Shown here in pieces: positions 13,602 through 19,734 of a stretch of DNA of 19,734 nt. Made by a program: the position numbers and the translations under genes. Under the pieces are notes generated by a model, which was not told the origin of the DNA, did not search any database, and saw only the letters and a program-made list of their open reading frames with translations. How positions within the stretch are numbered: the first letter of the stretch is position 1; every line of letters begins with the position of its first letter. This stretch comes from Betaproteobacteria bacterium (GTDB lineage Bacteria > Pseudomonadota > Gammaproteobacteria > Burkholderiales > Burkholderiaceae): the NCBI GenBank assembly GCA_018969885.1, contig JAGWXN010000025.1:1-19734 (forward strand), given 5' to 3'.

Positions 13602-14828
13602 ATGCGCGCGTTGAAGCCGATTCGCCTCGCGGTGGTCACTGAAACCTACCCGCCGGATATCAACGGAGTCGCGATGAGTCTGTCCAGACTCATTGGAGGA
13701 CTCCTCGAACGTGGGCACGATATCGACCTGTATCGCCTTCGCCCGCGCGATCCGGCAAGTCGCTCGGAGTGCTCATCGGCCGATCCATCGCGACTCCGTG
13801 TCACCGAGCTCAAGGGTGTGCCGATTCCGTTCTATCCGGAGCTGATGATGGGGTTGCCAGCCGGTCGGCTGCTCGTCCGACGCTGGCGGTCAGAGCGGCC
13901 CGATCTTGTTCATATTGCGACCGAGGGCCCGCTCGGCTGGTCGGCGCTGCGGGCTGCACGGCGACTGGGCATCCCGGTCTCATCCGATTTCAGAACACAG
14001 TTCGATCAGTACTCGACACACTACGGACTCGCCTGGCTCGCCGCGCCAGTGGGCGCGTATCTGCGGGCGTTTCATAACCGGACCGATCTGACGACGGTAC
14101 CGACGTCCGCACTCAAGCAGGAGCTTGGTAACCGAGGCTTCCGTAAGCTGCGAGTACTCGGCCGCGGAGTCGATGCGCGCCAGTTCGATCCCGTCCGGCG
14201 CTGCGATTCGCTTCGCGCGGGCTGGGGCGCCAACCCCGATACGCCGGTTGCGCTCTGCGTGGGGCGGCTCGCCGCTGAGAAGAATCTGGAGCTTGCGCTT
14301 CAGGCCTTCAGGGCGATGCGCGATCTTGCACCCGATGCGAAACTTGTGTTCGTCGGCGATGGCCCGCTGCGCGAGACGCTGGCTCGGGCCTGTCCGGATG
14401 CGATATTCGTCGGGCGACAGACCGGGACTGAACTCGCGCGGCACTATGCAAGTGCCGACGTGTTTCTATTTCCCAGCCTGTCAGAGACCTTCGGCAATGT
14501 CGTGACTGAATCGATGGCAAGCGGACTGGCGACGGTTGCGTTTCGTCATGCCGCGGCGGCAGAGCTGATTGAAAGCGGCGTCACTGGGTGGCTGAGTGAT
14601 CCGGAGGACGCGCGAAGCTTCATCAACTCGGCGCGCGCGCTCGCCGCCGACGCTCGGCGACGTCGAGCCATGGGGCGAGGTGCTCGTGAAGCTGTCTCCC
14701 ATCTTGATTGGCCAGTAATTGCTTCCCAATTCGAGGCGATCGTTCAGGCGCTGATCGAAGGCGAGCGCCCGGTGCAGGCGCCTTCTGGCGTCACGCGGTT
14801 GCGCGCCTCGGAAACCTGGCCAGTCTGA
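13602..14828 (+). CDS. GT4-family glycosyltransferase, probable diacylglycerol glycosyltransferase (Agt/MgtA/SqdX-like)
   Basis: A 408-residue GT-B glycosyltransferase of family 4. The N-terminal acceptor domain opens with RLAVVTETYPPDINGVAMSL (8-27), the usual Gly-rich start, followed by HIATEGPLGWSA (104-115) and SDFRTQFDQYSTHYG (128-142), which corresponds to the TNFxQYxxHYG segment of MgtA/SqdX/Agt-type lipid glycosyltransferases. The C-terminal donor domain has VGRLAAEKNL (220-229), FVGDGPLR (250-257) and the E-x7-E motif from Glu295 to Glu303 in SETFGNVVTE. No transmembrane helix is seen; such enzymes bind the inner membrane peripherally. The expected reaction is sugar transfer to diacylglycerol released by PlcP, giving a phosphorus-free glycolipid. 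The nucleotide-sugar donor (UDP-glucose, UDP-glucuronate or GDP-mannose) cannot be read from sequence. An AGGAG ribosome binding site precedes the ATG. Confidence 0.88.
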   Translation: MRALKPIRLAVVTETYPPDINGVAMSLSRLIGGLLERGHDIDLYRLRPRDPASRSECSSADPSRLRVTELKGVPIPFYPELMMGLPAGRLLVRRWRSERPDLVHIATEGPLGWSALRAARRLGIPVSSDFRTQFDQYSTHYGLAWLAAPVGAYLRAFHNRTDLTTVPTSALKQELGNRGFRKLRVLGRGVDARQFDPVRRCDSLRAGWGANPDTPVALCVGRLAAEKNLELALQAFRAMRDLAPDAKLVFVGDGPLRETLARACPDAIFVGRQTGTELARHYASADVFLFPSLSETFGNVVTESMASGLATVAFRHAAAAELIESGVTGWLSDPEDARSFINSARALAADARRRRAMGRGAREAVSHLDWPVIASQFEAIVQALIEGERPVQAPSGVTRLRASETWPV

Positions 14829-14834
14829 GTTGCT

Positions 14835-14851
14835 GCCGCTCGATTAGCGGC
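14835..14851. terminator. Hairpin between glycosyltransferase and HD-protein genes
   Basis: A 6-bp stem, GCCGCT / AGCGGC, with a 5-nt CGATT loop lies 6 nt past the glycosyltransferase stop codon in the 52-nt convergent gap. Its position fits a bidirectional terminator, but it has no T-run. Confidence 0.4.
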
Positions 14852-14880
14852 GTGCGGGAACAGCACCAGCGATCTTCGAC

Positions 14881-15447
14881 TCAAGACCAGCCGCGTAGCG
14901 CCGGTCGGGTTGCGAGGCGGGCGATACTCAGGAAGTGCTCCAGGCGAGTGCTATGGGCACTCCCTCGTCGCGACCGATCGTCCCACCGGCAAAGTCGCAG
15001 TGCGTCCCTTGCGATGGGGTCTGCGTCAAACCTCTCGACCTCGGCCGAAGACATCGGACCACCTTGCAACGCGAGCGATCGCAGACACGGCACGGGAAGT
15101 GCGCGCATGTAGCCTGGCTCGGTCGTGCAAAGATATCGCTTTGCGTCGACGTGCGCCGCGGCCAACCGCGCAACGCGCGGATCGAAGCGTGCGTCAAGCC
15201 AGCGCGCGCCGATTTCATGATGATGATCGTCCTCGGCCTGCCCTTCCTCTACGTCTGCAGTGGACGTCAGCAGATGGCCAATGTCATGCGTGAGGGCTGC
15301 GGTCACTAGCCACGCAGGTGACCCCTCGCGCTCAGCGAGTGTTGCGCAATGGAGCGCGTGTTCGACGTGTCGGGCGGCATCGGAATACCGGAGCTCGCCC
15401 CGTTCAAAAAAGATGGAACGCAATTCATTGATGGGGCAGACGCTCAT
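14881..15447 (-). CDS. PhnZ-type HD-domain protein (phosphonate-degradation-associated di-iron oxygenase family)
   Basis: A 188-residue HD-domain protein of the phosphonate-associated HDIG family that includes PhnZ, which oxidatively cleaves 2-amino-1-hydroxyethylphosphonate to glycine and phosphate. Predicted iron ligands by pattern are His30 (VEHAL), His54-Asp55 (HDIGH), His77 (HHHEIGA), His99 (AAHVDAKRYL) and Asp156 (RWDD). The phosphonate-pocket signatures AKRYLC (102-107) and SLALQGGPMS (124-133) are conserved. Tyr21 corresponds to the iron-shielding Tyr of PhnZ, but the Glu expected three residues later is Ala24 (YSDA instead of YxGE), so substrate choice probably differs. No PhnY-type hydroxylase is adjacent. 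Starts are uncertain: ATG 15447 gives family length; a GTG at 15489 gives 202 residues; neither has a strong ribosome binding site. Confidence 0.82.
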   Translation of the reverse strand: MSVCPINELRSIFFERGELRYSDAARHVEHALHCATLAEREGSPAWLVTAALTHDIGHLLTSTADVEEGQAEDDHHHEIGARWLDARFDPRVARLAAAHVDAKRYLCTTEPGYMRALPVPCLRSLALQGGPMSSAEVERFDADPIARDALRLCRWDDRSRRGSAHSTRLEHFLSIARLATRPALRGWS

Positions 15448-15549
15448 GACGGTCTTTGGGGTCGCGTTGATCAGGTGAGTGAGTATCACGTTGTGCGATG
15501 ACGAATCGAAGACCAGCGCAGACCGAAATAATTTCGCAACGATTCAGAC

Positions 15550-15564
15550 ACATTGTTGCAATGT
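15550..15564. promoter_or_regulatory. Palindromic putative operator upstream of olsB
   Basis: ACATTG-TTG-CAATGT is a perfect 6-bp inverted repeat with a 3-bp spacer, 39 nt before the olsB ATG in the divergent HD/olsB interval. Its size and position suit a dimeric regulator. The overlapping 15545-15562 matches a PHO box at only 9 of 14 positions, so PhoB control is doubtful here. Confidence 0.4.
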
Positions 15565-15603
15565 TGAACCGCGACGATCTTGCGGGTTGACCGGAGGTTC
15601 GCA

Positions 15604-16407
15604 ATGCTGATTCGTATCGATCGAGGAATTGACGTGAATCGTTCCGCTGATCTGACTGCGGGACGTCGCTTCTACGTGCGGCTGGCCCGCAGTTGGTCGG
15701 AAGTCGAGGCGGCGCAGCGCTTGCGGTGGCGGGTATTCTCCGATGAGATGGGCGCCCGGCTCGAGAGCGGCAGACCCGGTATCGACTGGGATGTGTTTGA
15801 TGATCATTGCGACCACCTGCTCGCGTTCGAGGCCGAGGAAGGGCGCGTGATCGGTACCTACAGGATCCTTACGCCAGAGGGCGCCGCCCGACTGGGTGCT
15901 TGCTATTCGGAGCGCGAATTCGACCTGAGTCCGCTTCAAGTGCTCAGGCCCCGGGCGGCCGAGATTGGCCGGTCTTGTGTCGATCCAGCATGGCGGGGAA
16001 GCGCGGTCCTCGCACTCATGTGGTCTGCGCTGATCGACTACGCACGCGGGCGCGGGTTGGCTTACCTGATGGGCTGTGCCTCGGTGTCGATGACTGATGG
16101 CGGCGTCTATGCGGCCAACCTCTACAACGCGATGAGACCCAATATGGTGGAGCCCGCGCTGCGTGTCCAGCCACGCGTCGGGCTTGACGTCCACCGACTT
16201 GCCACCGGCGAGCCCGCGCGGACGCCGACGCTGATTCGTGGCTATTTGCGTATCGGCGCCAGGATCTGCGGCTTGCCCGCAGTAGATACGGATTTCAATA
16301 CCGCCGATTTCTTGATGCTGCTTGACATTGAATCGATCTCAACGCGGTTCGCGCGCCGCTTTGAAGCGGCGGCAAGAACAGGTTCCGCCGAGGCCCTCGC
16401 AGCCTGA
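15604..16407 (+). CDS. olsB: OlsB-type N-acyltransferase (ornithine lipid synthesis, GNAT fold)
   Basis: A 267-residue acyltransferase that would transfer a 3-hydroxyacyl group from acyl carrier protein to the alpha-amino group of ornithine (or a related amino acid), giving a lyso-aminolipid. OlsB family marks are LRWRVFSDEMGA (40-51), WDVFDDHCDHLLAF (62-75), VIGTYRIL (82-89), EFDLSPL (105-111), EIGRSCVDPAWR (120-131), YLMGCASVS (154-162), RGYLRIGARICGLPAVD (212-228) and FNTADFLMLL (231-240). The start ATG at 15604 has GGAGG 6 nt upstream; an earlier in-frame TTG at 15580 would place this site inside the gene and was rejected. No olsA (the O-acyltransferase that completes ornithine lipid) lies in the window. 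It is convergent with the phosphodiesterase gene, with a single base between the stop codons. Confidence 0.9.
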   Translation: MLIRIDRGIDVNRSADLTAGRRFYVRLARSWSEVEAAQRLRWRVFSDEMGARLESGRPGIDWDVFDDHCDHLLAFEAEEGRVIGTYRILTPEGAARLGACYSEREFDLSPLQVLRPRAAEIGRSCVDPAWRGSAVLALMWSALIDYARGRGLAYLMGCASVSMTDGGVYAANLYNAMRPNMVEPALRVQPRVGLDVHRLATGEPARTPTLIRGYLRIGARICGLPAVDTDFNTADFLMLLDIESISTRFARRFEAAARTGSAEALAA

Positions 16408-16408
16408 C

Positions 16409-17227
16409 TTAACCGTCAATCAGCTCGCCCTTCTTTCGGAACGGATACGGGCCGGGATAATCGCCGATCACCGCAACGTGCGAGACCAGCCGACCGCCGC
16501 TCCACCAGTGGAGGTGAAAGCCCGGCGGCTCCATGACAAAACAGTCGTCGGCCTCACTGTCGATATCAAGTGCCACCTGATGAGCGGGGCTAGGACAGGT
16601 GCTCGCAACCGACCCGGCAAAGCGCGTTGTTATCGAGCGATGCAGGTGGCCGCAGACGATGCGCTCGACCTGTGGGTGTCGCGCAATCACGCGGGCAAGC
16701 GCCTCGCGGTCGGCAAAGCCGATACGGTCCATATGTCCGATACCGGTCAGAAACGGCGGGTGATGCATTGCAATGATCGTAGGCCGTTGGGGTGTCCTGG
16801 ATAGACTGCGATCCAGCCAATCAAGCCGATCGCTGCAGAGGTTGCCACCGCTTTCCCCAGGCACAACGGTATCCAGCGCAATAATCTGGACCGGTAACGT
16901 GTCGATCACGAACTGGATGTGATCGGCGCATTGATCCAAATAGTGATGTCCTGGAAAGGCCCGCCGCAACTCCTGTCGGTTGTCATGATTTCCAGGCAAC
17001 AGATAGACCGGCATAGTCAGGGGCTCGAGAAGGGTGCGGAGCCGACGGTACTCCTCGGGACGTCCAAAGTCGACCAGGTCGCCAGTGGCGATCACCGCCG
17101 CTGGACGTTGGGGAAGGTCGAGAATCTGGCGCACACAGCGCTCGAGCATCACTGCCGTATCTACGATGCCGTAAGCGAGGCTCCCCTCGCGTCGAATATG
17201 CAGGTCGCTGATCTGACAGATGAGCAT
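16409..17227 (-). CDS. GpdQ-type glycerophosphodiesterase / class III cyclic-nucleotide phosphodiesterase family
   Basis: A 272-residue binuclear metallophosphoesterase. Metal ligands by pattern are Asp8 and His10 (SDLH), Asp50 (TGDLVD), Asn80 (GNHD), His155/His156 (MHHPPF), and His194 and His196 (GHLH). These positions nearly coincide with those I recall for Enterobacter GpdQ (8, 10, 50, 80, 156, 195, 197), an enzyme of about 274 residues that splits glycerophosphodiesters such as glycerophosphoethanolamine. CpdA-like cAMP phosphodiesterase is the alternative. TGIGHMD (161-167) and STCPSPAHQVALD (209-221) are typical of the subgroup found beside phosphonate-type ABC transporters. It is the last gene of the ABC operon, 15 nt after the ATPase, with a GAGAG ribosome binding site. 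It probably releases alcohol and a phosphomonoester from the imported compound. Confidence 0.85.
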   Translation of the reverse strand: MLICQISDLHIRREGSLAYGIVDTAVMLERCVRQILDLPQRPAAVIATGDLVDFGRPEEYRRLRTLLEPLTMPVYLLPGNHDNRQELRRAFPGHHYLDQCADHIQFVIDTLPVQIIALDTVVPGESGGNLCSDRLDWLDRSLSRTPQRPTIIAMHHPPFLTGIGHMDRIGFADREALARVIARHPQVERIVCGHLHRSITTRFAGSVASTCPSPAHQVALDIDSEADDCFVMEPPGFHLHWWSGGRLVSHVAVIGDYPGPYPFRKKGELIDG

Positions 17228-17242
17228 AGTGTGTCTCTCGTG

Positions 17243-18298
17243 TTAGATGCCCGGTGCGCGCGCGAAGTCGGGCTGGATCTGGCTAGCGGTGATCACGCAG
17301 CCGACCCGCTGACCAACGGCAATCTGTTCGCGGGGTGCGATCCGGGCGGTGAGCGTCTGCTCAGTACCGGCAATGAGCGTGAGGCGAAGATGATCGCCGA
17401 AATAAAAGCAGTTTGTGACCGTCGCGATGAAATGCGCATCCTCCTCAGTCGATAGCTGGAGGTCCTCCGGCCTGAAGAGGAGGGCAACCGGGCCATCCGG
17501 TGCATCGACTGCGATACGGCTTGAGCCGACCGTCAGGAACCCCGCAGAGACATCCCCTGTCAGCTTGTTCATCGTGCCGATAAAGTCAGTGACAAACGCT
17601 GTTGCGGGCGTCTCGTAGATCTGTCTCGGCGTTCCGATCTGTTCGATATCACCCTGGTTCATGACCACCACACGGTCTGCGAGCGCCATCGCTTCGGTCT
17701 GGTCGTGCGTGACATACACCGCGGTAATTCCAAGGCCCCGAAGCAACTGATCAATTTCAAGGCGAAGGTTATCGCGAAGCCGGGCGTCAAGCGCGGTTAG
17801 CGGTTCATCGAGCAGAAGCACCTTGGGCCGAGCGGCGATTGCACGCGCGAGCGCGACGCGCTGGCGCTGTCCGCCGGAGAGCTGATTGATTCGCCGGTGT
17901 CGCAGATCCTCGATCCGCATCATGGCCAGCATGTCGGTGACCCTTCGGTCACACTCCGCACCAGGAACCCGTCTCACCTTGAGTCCGTAGGCAACGTTCT
18001 GTGCCACATCCATATTCGGAAACAGGGCGTAGCTCTGGAACACCATTCCCACGCCGCGCTTCTCAACGGGGACCAGGGTGACATCGTGCTCATCAAACAA
18101 GACCCGCCCGCCCGGATCAGGAAAATCCAGGCCCGCGATGAGTCTAAGCAGCGTCGTTTTGCCGCAGCCCGAGGGACCGAGCAGGGCGACGGTTTCACCC
18201 GACCTGATGATGAGATCGCAGCCCTTGAGCGCGCGGGTGCCGTCGGGAAACGTGCGGGCACAGTCCGCGAGGCGGACCGAGATTCCGGTGGCGGTCAT
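17243..18298 (-). CDS. POPT-type ABC transporter ATPase (phosphonate/polyamine/organophosphate family)
   Basis: A 351-residue ATPase of the polyamine/opine/phosphonate (POPT) importer group. Walker A GPSGCGKTT is at 41-49, Q-loop VFQSYALFPNM at 86-96, signature LSGGQRQR at 140-147, Walker B VLLLDEP at 160-166, and H-loop His198 in YVTHDQTEAMALADR. A C-terminal TOBE-like regulatory domain follows from about residue 240 (IGTMNKLTGDVS, FRPEDLQLS). It energises the two permeases encoded just upstream. Its ATG overlaps the permease stop by 4 nt (ATGA), a sign of translational coupling. The co-transcribed phosphodiesterase and the nearby PhnZ-type gene suggest a phosphonate or glycerophosphodiester cargo; polyamine or iron cannot be excluded from sequence alone. 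Confidence 0.9.
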   Translation of the reverse strand: MTATGISVRLADCARTFPDGTRALKGCDLIIRSGETVALLGPSGCGKTTLLRLIAGLDFPDPGGRVLFDEHDVTLVPVEKRGVGMVFQSYALFPNMDVAQNVAYGLKVRRVPGAECDRRVTDMLAMMRIEDLRHRRINQLSGGQRQRVALARAIAARPKVLLLDEPLTALDARLRDNLRLEIDQLLRGLGITAVYVTHDQTEAMALADRVVVMNQGDIEQIGTPRQIYETPATAFVTDFIGTMNKLTGDVSAGFLTVGSSRIAVDAPDGPVALLFRPEDLQLSTEEDAHFIATVTNCFYFGDHLRLTLIAGTEQTLTARIAPREQIAVGQRVGCVITASQIQPDFARAPGI

Positions 18299-19113
18299 CG
18301 GGACCTCCCGTTGACCCGCTGAAGCGCGATCAGCAGCGGAATGATCAGCATGAAGAAAATCACGGTGTAGGCACTTCCAACCTCGATGCGAAGCGATGCA
18401 TAGGCATCGGCGAGGCCGATTGGCAGCGTCTTCGTGAGCGGGGTATGTAGAAGAAGGGTCATGTTGAATTCACCGAGCGATAGCGTCAGCACCATCAGGG
18501 AGCCGGCGACGATACCGCCTGCGCTATTGGGCAGGACGACGTGAACCATTCGCTGCCAGAAGCTCGCGCCCAGGCTGCGGGCGGCCTCTTCGAGCGCGGT
18601 CAGATCGATGGAGCTCATCACGGCGAGGACGCTCCGGACCATGAAGGGCAGCGTGAACAGAACATGCCCGATCAGGATGAAGAACCAGCTCTGCCGCCAC
18701 TCGCCCCAGCCGCCGAAAGTTACGATAAGTGCAAGTGCGGTAGCGAGTCCTGGTACTGCGATCGGCATGACCAGCAGCTCCTCGACGACGCGACTTGCAC
18801 GCGATGGACTGCGGAAGAGCGCGTAAGCGGCCGGTATCCCAATCAGCAGATTGCAGGCGAGGCAGGCGAAGGCAATCTGTAGAGATAACGTGATGGAGGC
18901 ATGGTATTCAGCGAAAACCTTGATCAGCCAGGTCATGGTGAGCCCGCTCGACCAGCCCTCAAAATAGTTGGAGGTGACCCCGGCAAGAAGCGACATCATG
19001 ACCGGGAGGATCAGGAACACACACAGAAGCACCGTGATCGAGAGCTGCAGCCAGAACGTGATACCCCGCCCAGGCCCCCTTGTAACTCCCCTGTCAGGAG
19101 GTGTCTGCGACAT
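18295..19113 (-). CDS. ABC transporter permease (PotC/PhnV-like)
   Basis: A 272-residue inner-membrane permease with six predicted hydrophobic segments (roughly 18-45, 72-99, 113-133, 140-160, 197-216 and 247-265). The ATPase-contacting EAA loop is EEAARSLGASFWQRMVHVVL (175-194), in BPD-type permease form. It pairs with the permease encoded upstream as a heterodimer. An open frame reaches back to 19191, but the ATG at 19113 lies 4 nt after the upstream permease stop and gives the usual length. The cytoplasmic N-terminus is short and basic. The gene order permease-permease-ATPase is typical of POPT systems such as PotB-PotC or PhnU-PhnV. Confidence 0.9.
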   Translation of the reverse strand: MSQTPPDRGVTRGPGRGITFWLQLSITVLLCVFLILPVMMSLLAGVTSNYFEGWSSGLTMTWLIKVFAEYHASITLSLQIAFACLACNLLIGIPAAYALFRSPSRASRVVEELLVMPIAVPGLATALALIVTFGGWGEWRQSWFFILIGHVLFTLPFMVRSVLAVMSSIDLTALEEAARSLGASFWQRMVHVVLPNSAGGIVAGSLMVLTLSLGEFNMTLLLHTPLTKTLPIGLADAYASLRIEVGSAYTVIFFMLIIPLLIALQRVNGRSR

Positions 19114-19117
19114 GGCT

Positions 19118-19734
19118 TCAGCCCGCCGCGGCAACGCTGGTGCCCGAGACACTTCGGGCGAGCGCAAGCGCGGCCCAGGTGATCGCGCCAAGGACGAACG
19201 ACAGCGCCGCAGCCATAGCGATGTTGGCCTGCAGGGTGAACTCTGTGTAGATCACCATCGGTAGCACGTTGATACGAGTGGCGAGCGTGAAGGCGGTACC
19301 GAAGGCGCCCATCGCGGTGGCAAAGCAGATGGCGCCCGCGGCAACAAGCGCTGGCTTGAGCGCCGGCACGATCACATCCAGGGCGACCCGTATCGGACCA
19401 GCACCCAGCGACCGGGCTGCTTCCTCGATTCGTGGGTCTAGCTTCTCCGCGCTTGCCATGATCGTGAGGATGGTGCGAGGAATCGAAAAATAGAGATAAC
19501 CGAAAAACAGACCTGTCATCGAATAGGCGAACACCCAGCGTTCACCAAACAACGCATCGGTCATCAGCGGTATCAGCCCCTGCCTGCCGCCCAGCATGAT
19601 CACCATGAAACCGATCACCACACCGGGGAAAGCGAGGGGCAAGGTCAGCATCGAGACCAAAAGGGCTCGCCCTCGAAAGTCATGACGGGTCAGAAATACG
19701 CCACTCACGGTTGAAAAGATCAGGGTGACCAGTG
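19118..19734 (-). CDS. ABC transporter permease (PotB/PhnU-like), 5' end outside window
   Basis: The frame stays open to the right edge, so only the C-terminal 205 codons are present. Hydrophobic segments correspond to the second half of a BPD-type permease. The EAA loop is EEAARSLGAGPIRVALDVIV, ending in PALKPAL. An internal GTG at 19706-19708 could be read as a start, but the frame continues upstream with a membrane-like sequence (LVTLIFSTV), and the first helices would otherwise be missing. It is the first of the two permeases in transcription order; the periplasmic binding protein gene is probably upstream, beyond 19734. Confidence 0.88.
   Translation of the reverse strand, partial: LVTLIFSTVSGVFLTRHDFRGRALLVSMLTLPLAFPGVVIGFMVIMLGGRQGLIPLMTDALFGERWVFAYSMTGLFFGYLYFSIPRTILTIMASAEKLDPRIEEAARSLGAGPIRVALDVIVPALKPALVAAGAICFATAMGAFGTAFTLATRINVLPMVIYTEFTLQANIAMAAALSFVLGAITWAALALARSVSGTSVAAAG

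Noticed and set aside
15544..16194. A 216-codon minus-strand open frame opposite olsB
   Set aside because: It is antisense to strongly conserved OlsB motifs and has no recognisable product.
19514..19520. CTGTCAT sequence in the right-hand permease gene
   Set aside because: It is a single half-site inside a coding region with no gene suitably placed downstream.

Overview
The window looks like chromosomal DNA of a GC-rich Gram-negative proteobacterium, most likely a betaproteobacterium of the Burkholderiales. The main hints are two Bug/TctC-type tricarboxylate-receptor proteins beside a Liv-type ABC system, dense packing and ATG/AGGAG starts. This taxonomic call is inference from gene content. 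I saw no tRNA, rRNA, CRISPR array, insertion sequence or phage gene.

Left part (1-7647, all minus strand). This is an uptake and acid-catabolism block. In transcription order it holds an acetoacetate-CoA ligase, a beta-hydroxyacid dehydrogenase of the 3-hydroxyisobutyrate dehydrogenase family, a Bug receptor, a SnoaL-like protein, a second Bug receptor, livG, livF, and the start of a Liv-type periplasmic binding protein cut by the window edge. Gaps are short (13-15 nt in places, an 8-nt overlap between livG and livF), so several genes are probably co-transcribed.

Middle part (7657-17227). Nine consecutive genes alternate strand without exception: CYTH-CHAD protein (-), PlcP-type phospholipase C (+), phosphatidylserine decarboxylase homologue (-), class III aminotransferase (+), Mpo1/DUF962-like membrane protein (-), GT4 glycosyltransferase (+), PhnZ-type HD protein (-), OlsB-type N-acyltransferase (+), GpdQ-type phosphodiesterase (-). 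This looks like a phosphorus-limitation lipid-remodelling module. PlcP would strip phosphorylated head groups from phospholipids, the glycosyltransferase would glycosylate the diacylglycerol, OlsB would start phosphorus-free ornithine-type lipids, GpdQ would recover phosphate from glycerophosphodiesters, and the PhnZ-type protein may act on phosphonates. A perfect PHO box, CTGTCAC-N4-CTGTCAC, sits just upstream of plcP. Weaker PHO-box-like elements precede the aminotransferase and glycosyltransferase genes.

Right part (16409-19734, minus strand). A compact operon encodes two POPT-type ABC permeases (the first truncated by the window end), their ATPase and the GpdQ-type phosphodiesterase. The likely cargo is a phosphonate or glycerophosphodiester.

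The most novel element is the combination of PlcP, glycosyltransferase and OlsB with three unexplained lipid-type enzymes: a decarboxylase, an apparently membrane-anchored aminotransferase and an Mpo1-like protein. Together they could make or recycle an undescribed phosphorus-free aminolipid. That proposal is inference.
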